From Saccharofermentans sp. (GTDB lineage: Bacteria > Bacillota > Clostridia > Saccharofermentanales > Saccharofermentanaceae), in NCBI GenBank assembly GCA_016292145.1, contig JAEFBA010000019.1:1-36739 (forward strand): a DNA stretch of 36,739 nucleotides. Direction: 5' to 3'. Shown piece after piece: positions 1 through 7,909 of the stretch. Position numbers and translations under genes: made by a program. Each line of letters begins with the position of its first letter. The stretch's first letter is position 1. Under the pieces are notes generated by a model that saw only the letters and a program-made list of their open reading frames with translations, had not been told where the DNA came from and did no database searches.

Positions 1-63
1 TTCGCTATCCGTGAGGGTGGTCACACAGTAGGCGCTGGTACAGTTTCTACAATCATCGAGTAA
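1..63 (+). CDS. tuf: Elongation factor Tu, C-terminal end (partial)
   Basis: The first 60 bases read in frame as FAIREGGHTVGAGTVSTIIE followed by TAA. This is the characteristic last stretch of EF-Tu domain 3, with the near-invariant REGGHTVGAGVV-type motif (T replaces the usual second V). EF-Tu is the cytoplasmic GTPase that delivers aminoacyl-tRNA to the ribosome. Only the last 20 residues are in the window. A strong terminator follows within 40 bases, so the genes downstream are not expected to be co-transcribed with it. The identification is secure for the fragment. Confidence 0.95.
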   Translation, partial: FAIREGGHTVGAGTVSTIIE

Positions 64-96
64 TTCGGTAATTAACTGAACTAAAGCTTAACAAGG

Positions 97-128
97 GTCC
101 GTACTGCAAAGTACGGACTCTTTTTTTT
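97..128 (+). terminator. Rho-independent terminator of tuf
   Basis: A 9-bp perfect stem GTCCGTACT / AGTACGGAC (97-105 with 110-118) closes a GCAA tetraloop. It is followed by TC and a run of eight T. It lies 33 bases past the tuf stop codon. Confidence 0.93.
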
Positions 129-261
129 GCCCGGAAATACCGGCCAGGCAGCTTTTTCGCAATTCCCGGAAATTAATAAAACCTTAAGAAGTTTGGTTAT
201 AACAACTTAATCAGGATTCCGATACCATTGAGATGCTTAAGAAAATCAAGGGGGAATAGTA

Positions 262-2634
262 ATGAAAAAAGCATTGTTAAAGGCTGTATCGGCGGTGCTG
301 GTTTTTGGCATGGCCGCTTCTTTCGCGGCGTGCAACGTGAAAGGCAAAGGAAAAGGCCGGAAGATAAGGGCGGATTCGGACTGGTATGATTCCAACCTTT
401 ATAAGATCACTCTGGGAATTGATACAAATAAGAATGTTGATCAAAGCTACTCATGGATCGCCGGCACTGACGACGAGAACATGGTGGTCGTAACCAAGGG
501 CAGATACAGAATGCCTGATACCGTTACTACGGCTGAGGAAGCCAATCCCTATGTCATTGCGGCCGTATCGCTGGTAGACAGGAAGAACAACACGACAGTC
601 AGGACGATCAACTTAAACGGCGAGATCTCCGCCATGGACGACATTACAGGCGCGGAACTTAAAGACGGGAAACTGACGCTCAAGGTCAGCGGTTATGATA
701 TGTCCACTTATACGGCCAAGACTTTTGAGAAAGACCTGGATATCGCAAGCGGGAAGATAACGGATACAAGAAGCTTTTCAAACGATGAAGGAACACCGGT
801 TCAAAAAACCTTTAAGGCCGGTGACTATAAGGTGGATACCATAAACATCTGGGACGACTCAGGGTCATCATTTGTTCTGGCAATCTATTCAGCGGACGGT
901 GACATGAAGAAAGCCGAGCTTAAAGAGCATGGAGCAGATATCTATGATGTTCCGCTTATACTGCCTTTGAATGAGACAACGGCCCTGATCACAGCTATGA
1001 CGAACACGGGCAGCAAGTTATACGAATTAGACCTTAAGAATGCCAAGACCAGGGCTGCCGAAGCTTCTGAATACGAATGGCTCAATCCGGATGACTTATA
1101 TAATTCGAAGTGCATAGACGGAGAGGTCTATTACTCGACGGCTTTAGGACTCTATAAGATCGACATGGCAAAGAAGGCCACGGAGATGGTACTTGATTAC
1201 GGCCGCTGCGGGCTGAACAGGACACTTCTTTCTTCTCTTGAAGTAACCGAATGCAAGGACGGCACCTATGTCCTCTGCGGACAGAAGAATTACGGGCCCA
1301 GATACGATGCTAACAAGCACGCTGCGGAATTCTATATTGTTAAGCTTTCCAAGGCAGCAAAGAACCCCCATGCCGGAAAGACCATATTGGATCTCTATGC
1401 TCCGTACGGAGAAGTGGATGAGAACATAAATGAAGCAATACTGAAGTTCAATGAGACAAACGGAAGCTATTTCATTGAAGTAACGAACAAGTACACTTCA
1501 GATTATAATACTGCCGACTTCCGTAATGTGGACAGCGAAGATGAGTATGAGAACATCACTCTGGGTCTGAGCGCTAAGATGAGCAATCAGCTCGCAATGG
1601 ACATCATGAACGGCGAAGGTCCGGATATCCTTATGAATACAAGTCCTTTTGGCCAGCTTAACGATGACAGTTATCTTGTTGATCTGTCACCTTACTTCAA
1701 TGATCTTGATAAAGAGAAGTATTTCACGAATCTTCTGGAATCATCGAAAAAGAACGGCAAACTCTTTCAGATGCCCATATGCTATACCGTTGAGGGCATT
1801 TTCACGGATAAGAAGTATGCAGGCAAATCCGGTATCGGATTTACGACTGAAGAGTACAGTAAGTTTATAAGCAGTGTGCTTAACGGCAAAGAACTGATCA
1901 CGTCAGGGCAGGCGCATTATTTTGCAAAGCTGTTCAGCTGCATGAGCGATAAATTCATAACAGAAGGCAAAGCGGATTTTTCCGGTAATGATTTTAAAGT
2001 CCTTGCTGACTATGTAAAAGATAATGTTCCGGAAAAAGCGCCCTCATGGAGCAGCGAAGAAAGCCCTGTAATGAATAATGTCGCATCATTTACAAGCTGT
2101 TACGCAATGAGCGGATATTTCTATGAACTTGACGATATTAAAGGAGACATTACACTTCTGGGCATTCCGTCTTCAGACGGCAGAGGCCCTCTGATCGAGG
2201 CTTATACTTCAGTAGGCGTATCGGCCCAGGCATCTGACGTGGATGCATGCATCGAATTCATAAAGATCATATTATCAGACGAGATCCAGGAAAATCTCGC
2301 TATGGAGGAGCACTTCGTTCTTAACCGTGAGGCTTTGCGTAAGGGCGGAAAAGCTGCAGTGGAATTTTACAACGGTCCTGAAGGGGATATGATGTTCGGA
2401 TATAACAAAATGACGGGAGAACCTCTTGCGAACAGGATCAAGTTCTCAGAGAAGAACATCGAGACGCTGGAATCCATTATCCTCAGCTGCTCCGGCATGC
2501 ATACGGAGGATCAGGCCATTAATCTCATCCTGATCGAGGAGATGCCGGCTTATTTTACCGGCCAGAAGAGTCTGGATGATGTAGTAAAGATCGTTCAGGA
2601 CAGGGTTCAGAAGGTATTGGACGAGAGAAAATAA
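262..2634 (+). CDS. Orphan solute-binding lipoprotein, copy 1 of 4
   Basis: The protein has 790 aa. A lipoprotein signal peptide ends in the lipobox FAAC with Cys24, so it is probably anchored to the outer face of the membrane. Residues about 35-365 form a region with repeating beta-strand-like segments (IAGTDDENMVVV, YYSTALGLYKID) that looks propeller-like. From NPHAGKTILDLYAPYG (residue 368 on) the protein resembles ABC family-1 solute-binding proteins: an ILKFNETN segment, NGEGPDILMN, LVDLSPYFNDLD, and a C-terminal IEEMPAYFTGQKSLDDV. It is about twice the length of a normal binding protein, because of the N-terminal domain. The start is set by AAGGGGG about 8 bases upstream. Three paralogues follow directly and no permease or ATPase gene is adjacent. 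The ligand is unknown; the transport or sensing role is inferred from the fold family. Confidence 0.85.
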   Translation: MKKALLKAVSAVLVFGMAASFAACNVKGKGKGRKIRADSDWYDSNLYKITLGIDTNKNVDQSYSWIAGTDDENMVVVTKGRYRMPDTVTTAEEANPYVIAAVSLVDRKNNTTVRTINLNGEISAMDDITGAELKDGKLTLKVSGYDMSTYTAKTFEKDLDIASGKITDTRSFSNDEGTPVQKTFKAGDYKVDTINIWDDSGSSFVLAIYSADGDMKKAELKEHGADIYDVPLILPLNETTALITAMTNTGSKLYELDLKNAKTRAAEASEYEWLNPDDLYNSKCIDGEVYYSTALGLYKIDMAKKATEMVLDYGRCGLNRTLLSSLEVTECKDGTYVLCGQKNYGPRYDANKHAAEFYIVKLSKAAKNPHAGKTILDLYAPYGEVDENINEAILKFNETNGSYFIEVTNKYTSDYNTADFRNVDSEDEYENITLGLSAKMSNQLAMDIMNGEGPDILMNTSPFGQLNDDSYLVDLSPYFNDLDKEKYFTNLLESSKKNGKLFQMPICYTVEGIFTDKKYAGKSGIGFTTEEYSKFISSVLNGKELITSGQAHYFAKLFSCMSDKFITEGKADFSGNDFKVLADYVKDNVPEKAPSWSSEESPVMNNVASFTSCYAMSGYFYELDDIKGDITLLGIPSSDGRGPLIEAYTSVGVSAQASDVDACIEFIKIILSDEIQENLAMEEHFVLNREALRKGGKAAVEFYNGPEGDMMFGYNKMTGEPLANRIKFSEKNIETLESIILSCSGMHTEDQAINLILIEEMPAYFTGQKSLDDVVKIVQDRVQKVLDERK

Positions 2635-2643
2635 CAAATAGGA

Positions 2644-2674
2644 AGGCTGCTGCAGAGTGTGGCAGTCTTTTTTT
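2644..2674 (+). terminator. Terminator after binding-protein copy 1
   Basis: The stem AGGCTGCTGC / GTGGCAGTCT (10 pairs, three of them G-T) has an AGAGT loop and is followed by a T run to 2674. It begins 10 bases after the stop codon. It resembles the terminators of copies 3 and 4 in sequence. Confidence 0.82.
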
Positions 2675-2697
2675 GATGAAATCTCCCCTAATACGTG

Positions 2698-2703
2698 TAT
2701 AAT
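2698..2703 (+). promoter_or_regulatory. Probable -10 box for binding-protein copy 2
   Basis: A perfect TATAAT lies just downstream of the copy 1 terminator and 55 bases before the copy 2 start. The best -35 candidate is TTGATG at 2673-2678, with a long 19-bp spacer, so only the -10 is well supported. Confidence 0.5.
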
Positions 2704-2758
2704 AAACTTCTGGGGATTACGGAAACGGTCAGGTGCTTATAAGCACAGGGGAAAAGGA

Positions 2759-5116
2759 ATGAAAAAGACAATTATAAGAACAGTATCAGCTGTGCTGATA
2801 TTTTTATTGGCTGCATCGGTCATGTCCTGCAGCAGATCCGGGAAAACAAGAAAGATCAAGGCTGACACACCATGGTATGACACGGGTATCGTTAAAGCCG
2901 AGCTCGGGATAGATACCAGCCGCAGTTTCTTTCACGACGATTCGCATCTGGCAGGTTCTGATGACAAAAGCCTCATCGTTGTGTCCAGCGGCAGTTATTA
3001 CCGTGCCGGCGATAATTTAACGCTCCAAGACTATGACGATGATTCGTTCGCATATGTAGCCGTTATCGACAAAGAAACAGGACTGACCGTAAAGACGATC
3101 GATCTTAGTGAAGAGTTCACCTCTGCAGACCGTATCTTAAGGTCTTCATATAAGGACGGCATAGTCACGCTTCATATTGATTCCATTGATCAGTCCAACG
3201 GGAAGAGCAGTTTCATACATAAGGATGTTGATATCAGTACCGGGAAGATAAAGGATTCAACAGATTATTCCGGGAAAGTATTAAATGTTGCGCAAAGATC
3301 ATTCGGGCTCGGTGATTATATAGTTAATTATGATGTTATATACGAAGACCCTTGCATTGCGCTGGCGGTTTATTCTCCTGACGGCAATGCTAAGAGGATC
3401 GAACTTAAAGAGACCGGCAAGGAGTTTTATGGAGTAAATGCGGTCATACCGTCCGGAGATAATAAGGCACTTGTTGTTGCAGGTTCGTATGCAGGCGTAA
3501 GTTTTTTCGAGATCGATCTGGAAAACGGTAATTCCAAGGCACTTGATCCCAAGGATTATGAATGGATAGATGCTGATGGCTTGAAGAAAGCTAACAGCAT
3601 TAACGGAGAGACTTATTACACTACATCCCTGGGTCTTTTCAGGCTCGATCTTGATAAGAAGACCGCAGAGCAGGTCATTGATTTCAGTTATTGCAGCGTT
3701 AACCGGACATTATTGGAAGACCTCTATCCGGCTGACATAAGCGGGGATACCTATATCCTCACGGGCCGGCATCAGAAATTGATCCATTATGGTTTGGACG
3801 GTGAAAGAGGCGGTTTTTATATCGTTAAGTTTAATAAGGCTGCGAAAAATCCCCATGCCGGCAAGACTGTTCTGGATCTCTATATTCCTGACGGAAATAT
3901 AACCGACACGGTCAATGATGCGGTACTGAAGTTCAATGAGACGAACAAAGACTGCTTTATAGAAATTACTGACAAATACCGGACAGCCGATGCGGGAAAT
4001 GAATTATACGCCGGCAACTCTAATGATGAGGTCCGGGATATCGAGCTTAATGAGAACATGGAAATGAGCACCCGCCTTGCCATGGACATAATCAACGGCG
4101 AAGGCCCTGATATCATCATGAACTCGAGCATGCTGGGCCAGCTTAACAACAGCAGTTACCTTGCTGACCTGTCGCCGTATTTCAACGACCTTGATCCTGA
4201 CAAGTATTTCACGAACATAATGGAGGGAGCCAAAGTAGACGGGAAGCTGTACCAGATGCCTGTATGTTTCCTTATAGAAGGGATATGTACGGACAGGGCC
4301 AATGCGGGAGCATCAGGCGTGGGCTTTACCACGGAAGAGTATGAGAAGTTCTTGTATGATGTCCTCAACGGCAAGGACATAATCTATTCAGGCCAGGCGC
4401 ATTACTTTGCGGCTATATTCGATTCCATGAAAGACAAGTTCATAAAAGAAGGCAAGGCTGATTTTACAGGGCCTGAATTTGCCGCACTTGCGGAATTTGT
4501 TAAGAATAATGTTCGGGAAAAGGCGCTTTCCTACGACAATGAGGATTACGGAATAAACAGCGAGATTGCTCAATATGGAAGTTACCGCGGAATGATCGAT
4601 TATTTCTCGCGGCTCGCACAGATCAAGGGTGATATGAGCATCCTTGGCCTCCCGTCTTCTGACGGCAGAGGCCCTATGTTCCGGTCTTACATTTCGGCAG
4701 CCGTATCCGCACAGTCAGAAAATGTGGAGGCCTCGGTTGAATTTATCAAGATCCTGTTATCCGACGAGACGCAGGAAGCTCTCGCGCTGCAGGAGAATTA
4801 TGTCCTTAACAAAGCGGCTTTAAGAAAGGCGGGCATGGCGGCCGCAGATCACTTTAATGATCCTTTTTATGACGGTATTTATGTTCCAATACCCAACGGA
4901 CCGTCTCAGCAGAAAAGATACATATTCTCAAAGAAAAATATAGATGATCTCGAGGACATCATTCTCAGCTGTTCCGGCATGCATTCGGAGGATCAGGCGG
5001 TAAGCATCATCCTGATAGAGGAGATGCCGGCGTATTTTACCGGCCAGAAGAGCCTGGATGATGTAATAAAGATCGCACAGGACAGGGCGCAGAAGGTGTT
5101 GGATGAGAGGAAATAA
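2759..5116 (+). CDS. Orphan solute-binding lipoprotein, copy 2 of 4
   Basis: The protein has 785 aa from the ATG at 2759. That start follows GGGGAAAAGG and gives a clean signal peptide with lipobox VMSC and Cys24. A longer in-frame reading would start at 2657, inside the terminator of the preceding gene, and was rejected. The N-terminal propeller-like region runs from about residue 30 to 360. The solute-binding domain starts at NPHAGKTVLDLY (residue 364) with VLKFNETN, NGEGPDIIMN, LADLSPYFNDLD and the terminal IEEMPAYFTGQKSLDDV. It is closest to copy 1: the two share the spacing of the C-terminal domain and the CSGMHxEDQA segment. The cell-surface role is inferred; the ligand is unknown. Confidence 0.85.
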   Translation: MKKTIIRTVSAVLIFLLAASVMSCSRSGKTRKIKADTPWYDTGIVKAELGIDTSRSFFHDDSHLAGSDDKSLIVVSSGSYYRAGDNLTLQDYDDDSFAYVAVIDKETGLTVKTIDLSEEFTSADRILRSSYKDGIVTLHIDSIDQSNGKSSFIHKDVDISTGKIKDSTDYSGKVLNVAQRSFGLGDYIVNYDVIYEDPCIALAVYSPDGNAKRIELKETGKEFYGVNAVIPSGDNKALVVAGSYAGVSFFEIDLENGNSKALDPKDYEWIDADGLKKANSINGETYYTTSLGLFRLDLDKKTAEQVIDFSYCSVNRTLLEDLYPADISGDTYILTGRHQKLIHYGLDGERGGFYIVKFNKAAKNPHAGKTVLDLYIPDGNITDTVNDAVLKFNETNKDCFIEITDKYRTADAGNELYAGNSNDEVRDIELNENMEMSTRLAMDIINGEGPDIIMNSSMLGQLNNSSYLADLSPYFNDLDPDKYFTNIMEGAKVDGKLYQMPVCFLIEGICTDRANAGASGVGFTTEEYEKFLYDVLNGKDIIYSGQAHYFAAIFDSMKDKFIKEGKADFTGPEFAALAEFVKNNVREKALSYDNEDYGINSEIAQYGSYRGMIDYFSRLAQIKGDMSILGLPSSDGRGPMFRSYISAAVSAQSENVEASVEFIKILLSDETQEALALQENYVLNKAALRKAGMAAADHFNDPFYDGIYVPIPNGPSQQKRYIFSKKNIDDLEDIILSCSGMHSEDQAVSIILIEEMPAYFTGQKSLDDVIKIAQDRAQKVLDERK

Positions 5117-5233
5117 TTATGCTGTCATTATCCCCCCCCGCAATCGGCTGTAACGTGTTTGATACCCGCTTAACCTATATTTGCCTTAAATTTGATGCAG
5201 ATTGTATATCTTAAGGGCATACAATCAATGGTA

Positions 5234-5239
5234 TATAAT
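5234..5239 (+). promoter_or_regulatory. Probable -10 box for binding-protein copy 3
   Basis: A perfect TATAAT lies 29 bases before the chosen start of copy 3. A weak TTAAGG at 5211-5216 has the right 17-bp spacing. The interval 5117-5233 holds a run of eight C (5132-5139) but no clear terminator for copy 2. Confidence 0.5.
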
Positions 5240-5268
5240 CCGGAATTATGGATATAAGGAGAAAGTAT

Positions 5269-7725
5269 ATGAAAAAACTACCAATCAAGGCTGTAGCCTG
5301 TGCTCTGATCGTGGCCATGGTATTACCAATGGCAGCCTGCGGCAAGAAGAAGGGGAAATCCAGAGAAAAGAGCAGGAGCGGTGAGGTAATAAAAGCTGAT
5401 TCGCCCTGGTTTGACAGCATGGTCAAAGCTTATAAGCCTGAAGTAGATTCCAAGAAATCGCTTGAGTATGTAAGTCAGCAGTATATCGGTTCAGATGACA
5501 AGTCCTTTGTTGTATACACAAACGGTTACTATAAGATCCCTACCGGCAAAATCGACTGGAACACCTTCAGCTATAATGATTATTCGATCAATTTTGTAGA
5601 GATCATCGATAAATCAACAGGCAAAACAGAGAAGAAGTATGATCTGTCCGAGTATCTGCCCAAAAACGGCGGAATGGAAGAAATTCAGTATGCAGACGGC
5701 AAATTCAATTTCCGCACAGTAACTTATGATGATGCTTCGGGCAAAATGTCGGTATTGAAATATGTCATTGATGCTCAGACGGGAAAAGTAGTCGAAAAGA
5801 AAGACGTTCCCTATGAAGATTCGAATTACCGTTATTACTATCACACATTTAATTTCGGTGATTACACGGTCAAGATCTCACAGGAATGGGATGAGGCTGA
5901 TAAAGGTTATTGCACAGTATCCGTATTCGAGGGTGGCAGCGACAGCAGTACAGACATCGAACTCAGGGATAATGAGCAGAACTTATATGATGTCCCGCTC
6001 ATTTTCAAGAGTGGCGAAAACAAGTTCATCGCTCCCGCTTCCGCTGACAAGGATCCGGTATATTTCGAGATCGACCTGAATACATACACTGCATCAAAAG
6101 TCGATTCCAAGAAATACGACTGGCTTGATGTCAACAGCATATACAACACCTTTATCGGAAAAGACGGAACGGTCTATTATTCCACTTCAGAAGGTATTTC
6201 CAAGCTCAATATAGAAAAGAAGACTACGGAAGATGTATTCAGATACAACTGGTGTTCCGTAAACAGAGCATACTTAGGATATCTGCAGCTGATAGAATGT
6301 TCTGACGATTCAATAACCCTTTGGGGCGAGAAGAGCACGTCTTCTTATATGCCGGGAGTTGTCAGTGAGTATATACTCATCACATTGAACAGGGCAGAGA
6401 CAAATCCTCACGCAGGCAAGTCTATCCTGGAACTCTATGCTCCTTATTCTAATGTTGATATCAATGTCGGTGAAGCTATCATTAAATTCAACGAAACTAA
6501 CGGAAAATATTACATAGAGCCTACTGACCGTTATCAGGGCATTGACGGCGATTATTATTCTGACATTAACAGCGAAGATGAATGGCAGAAAGCCAACATG
6601 AAGTATAACTCTGCCATGAGTAATGAACTTGCCATGGATATCCTGAACGGTGAAGGCCCGGATATCCTTCTTAACACAAGCGCATACGGCCAGCTTAATT
6701 CAGACAATTACCTTGTTGACCTGAACAGATATGTCGGAACACTTGATTCAGACAAGTATTTTACGAACATCGTTGAAGCAGCAGGAAACAACGGCAAGCT
6801 TTACCAGTTTCCGCTCAGCTATATGATCACCGGCATCCAGACAAAACCGGAATATGCAGGAAAGTCCGGAATCGGATTTACTACTGAAGAATATGAGAAA
6901 TTCCTTAAGGATCAGCTGAATGGCAAGGATGTCCTCAATTATGGCCAGGCCGCATATTTTTCGATGCTTTTCACGGCGATGAGCGAAAAATTCCTTGTTG
7001 ACGGCAAGGCTGATTTTACAGGTCCTGAATTTGCAGAGCTTGCAGAGTTTGTAAAGAACAATGTTCCCGAGAAAGCCAGATCCTGGGACGAGATGTACAA
7101 TAACGACGAATATGCATCGGCTACATATGCCGTAGGAGTATCTGCTTTTAAGGGTGATTCCATGACTCCCCAGATTGCTACATATACTACAACATACAGA
7201 TTTATCGATTATTTCATACAGATTGCACAGTTTAACGGTGCTTCTGCGATACTGGGAATCCCTTCTGCTGACGGACGCGGACCTTTGCTCGAATCCTATA
7301 ATTCTGTTGCAATATCTTCACAGTCCAAGAACATCGACGCTTGCGGCGAGTTCGTTAAGATGCTCATGACAGATGATGTGCAGATGGAATTAGCCAAGGG
7401 CGGCAATTTCGTGTTGAGCAAAGCAGCTTTCAGACAGGGTGCCAAGGATGCCGTTGATTACATGAACGGTCCCGGAGGAGATTCCTATATCGGATTTGAT
7501 AATAACGGTGATCCTGTGAAAAACAGGATGAAGTTCTCTCAGAAGAACATCGATGAACTTGAGAAGATCATTTCGAGCATTTCACGAATGAATTCGACAG
7601 ATGCAGCTATCGGTCTTATCCTGATCGAAGAGATGCCGGCATATTTCTCAGGCCAGAAGGAACTGGATAATGTCGTAAAGATCGCTCAGGACAGAGCCCA
7701 GAAGGTCTTAGGCGAGAGAGGATAA
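5269..7725 (+). CDS. Orphan solute-binding lipoprotein, copy 3 of 4
   Basis: The protein has 818 aa from the ATG at 5269. This start has AAGGAGA 6-7 bases upstream and gives a signal peptide with lipobox MAAC and Cys24; an upstream in-frame ATG at 5248 lacks a ribosome site. A Lys/Arg-rich, Gly/Ser linker follows the Cys. The propeller-like N-terminal region runs to about residue 375. The binding domain begins at NPHAGKSILELYAPY (residue 379) and keeps IKFNETN, NGEGPDILLN, LVDLNRYVG and IEEMPAYFSGQKELDNV. Compared with copies 1 and 2 it has an insertion of roughly 25-30 residues after NVPEKARSWDE, including VGVSAFKGD, which copy 4 shares. The ligand is unknown and no transporter is adjacent. 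Confidence 0.85.
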   Translation: MKKLPIKAVACALIVAMVLPMAACGKKKGKSREKSRSGEVIKADSPWFDSMVKAYKPEVDSKKSLEYVSQQYIGSDDKSFVVYTNGYYKIPTGKIDWNTFSYNDYSINFVEIIDKSTGKTEKKYDLSEYLPKNGGMEEIQYADGKFNFRTVTYDDASGKMSVLKYVIDAQTGKVVEKKDVPYEDSNYRYYYHTFNFGDYTVKISQEWDEADKGYCTVSVFEGGSDSSTDIELRDNEQNLYDVPLIFKSGENKFIAPASADKDPVYFEIDLNTYTASKVDSKKYDWLDVNSIYNTFIGKDGTVYYSTSEGISKLNIEKKTTEDVFRYNWCSVNRAYLGYLQLIECSDDSITLWGEKSTSSYMPGVVSEYILITLNRAETNPHAGKSILELYAPYSNVDINVGEAIIKFNETNGKYYIEPTDRYQGIDGDYYSDINSEDEWQKANMKYNSAMSNELAMDILNGEGPDILLNTSAYGQLNSDNYLVDLNRYVGTLDSDKYFTNIVEAAGNNGKLYQFPLSYMITGIQTKPEYAGKSGIGFTTEEYEKFLKDQLNGKDVLNYGQAAYFSMLFTAMSEKFLVDGKADFTGPEFAELAEFVKNNVPEKARSWDEMYNNDEYASATYAVGVSAFKGDSMTPQIATYTTTYRFIDYFIQIAQFNGASAILGIPSADGRGPLLESYNSVAISSQSKNIDACGEFVKMLMTDDVQMELAKGGNFVLSKAAFRQGAKDAVDYMNGPGGDSYIGFDNNGDPVKNRMKFSQKNIDELEKIISSISRMNSTDAAIGLILIEEMPAYFSGQKELDNVVKIAQDRAQKVLGERG

Positions 7726-7748
7726 TCTCTTACAGACAAAGAGTTTAG

Positions 7749-7778
7749 AGGCTGCTTCGAAAAGGAGCAGCCTTTTTT
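7749..7778 (+). terminator. Terminator after binding-protein copy 3
   Basis: The stem AGGCTGCTTC / GGAGCAGCCT (10 pairs, one of them G-T) has a GAAAA loop and is followed by a T run. It starts 24 bases after the stop. Confidence 0.9.
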
Positions 7779-7909
7779 ATGTTTTCTGATAAGAAACACA
7801 TATGAAATCTCTTTACCCAAGTTTTGCCTATATATTGATGCTGTTTCGATTTTTGGCGGTCTTAAAATCTCAACTGTTTAAAAATGTGTTGGGGAAAAGG
7901 AGATTTGCA

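Noticed and set aside
2657..2758. N-terminal extension of binding-protein copy 2
   Set aside because: It begins inside the preceding terminator and would place about 34 residues before a complete lipoprotein signal peptide.
5132..5139. Run of eight C after binding-protein copy 2 as a regulatory element
   Set aside because: A homopolymer with no associated dyad; most likely a simple sequence tract with no assignable role.
7802..7909. N-terminal extension of binding-protein copy 4
   Set aside because: There is no ribosome site at 7802, and the extension would bury the signal peptide; AAAGGAGA precedes the ATG at 7910.
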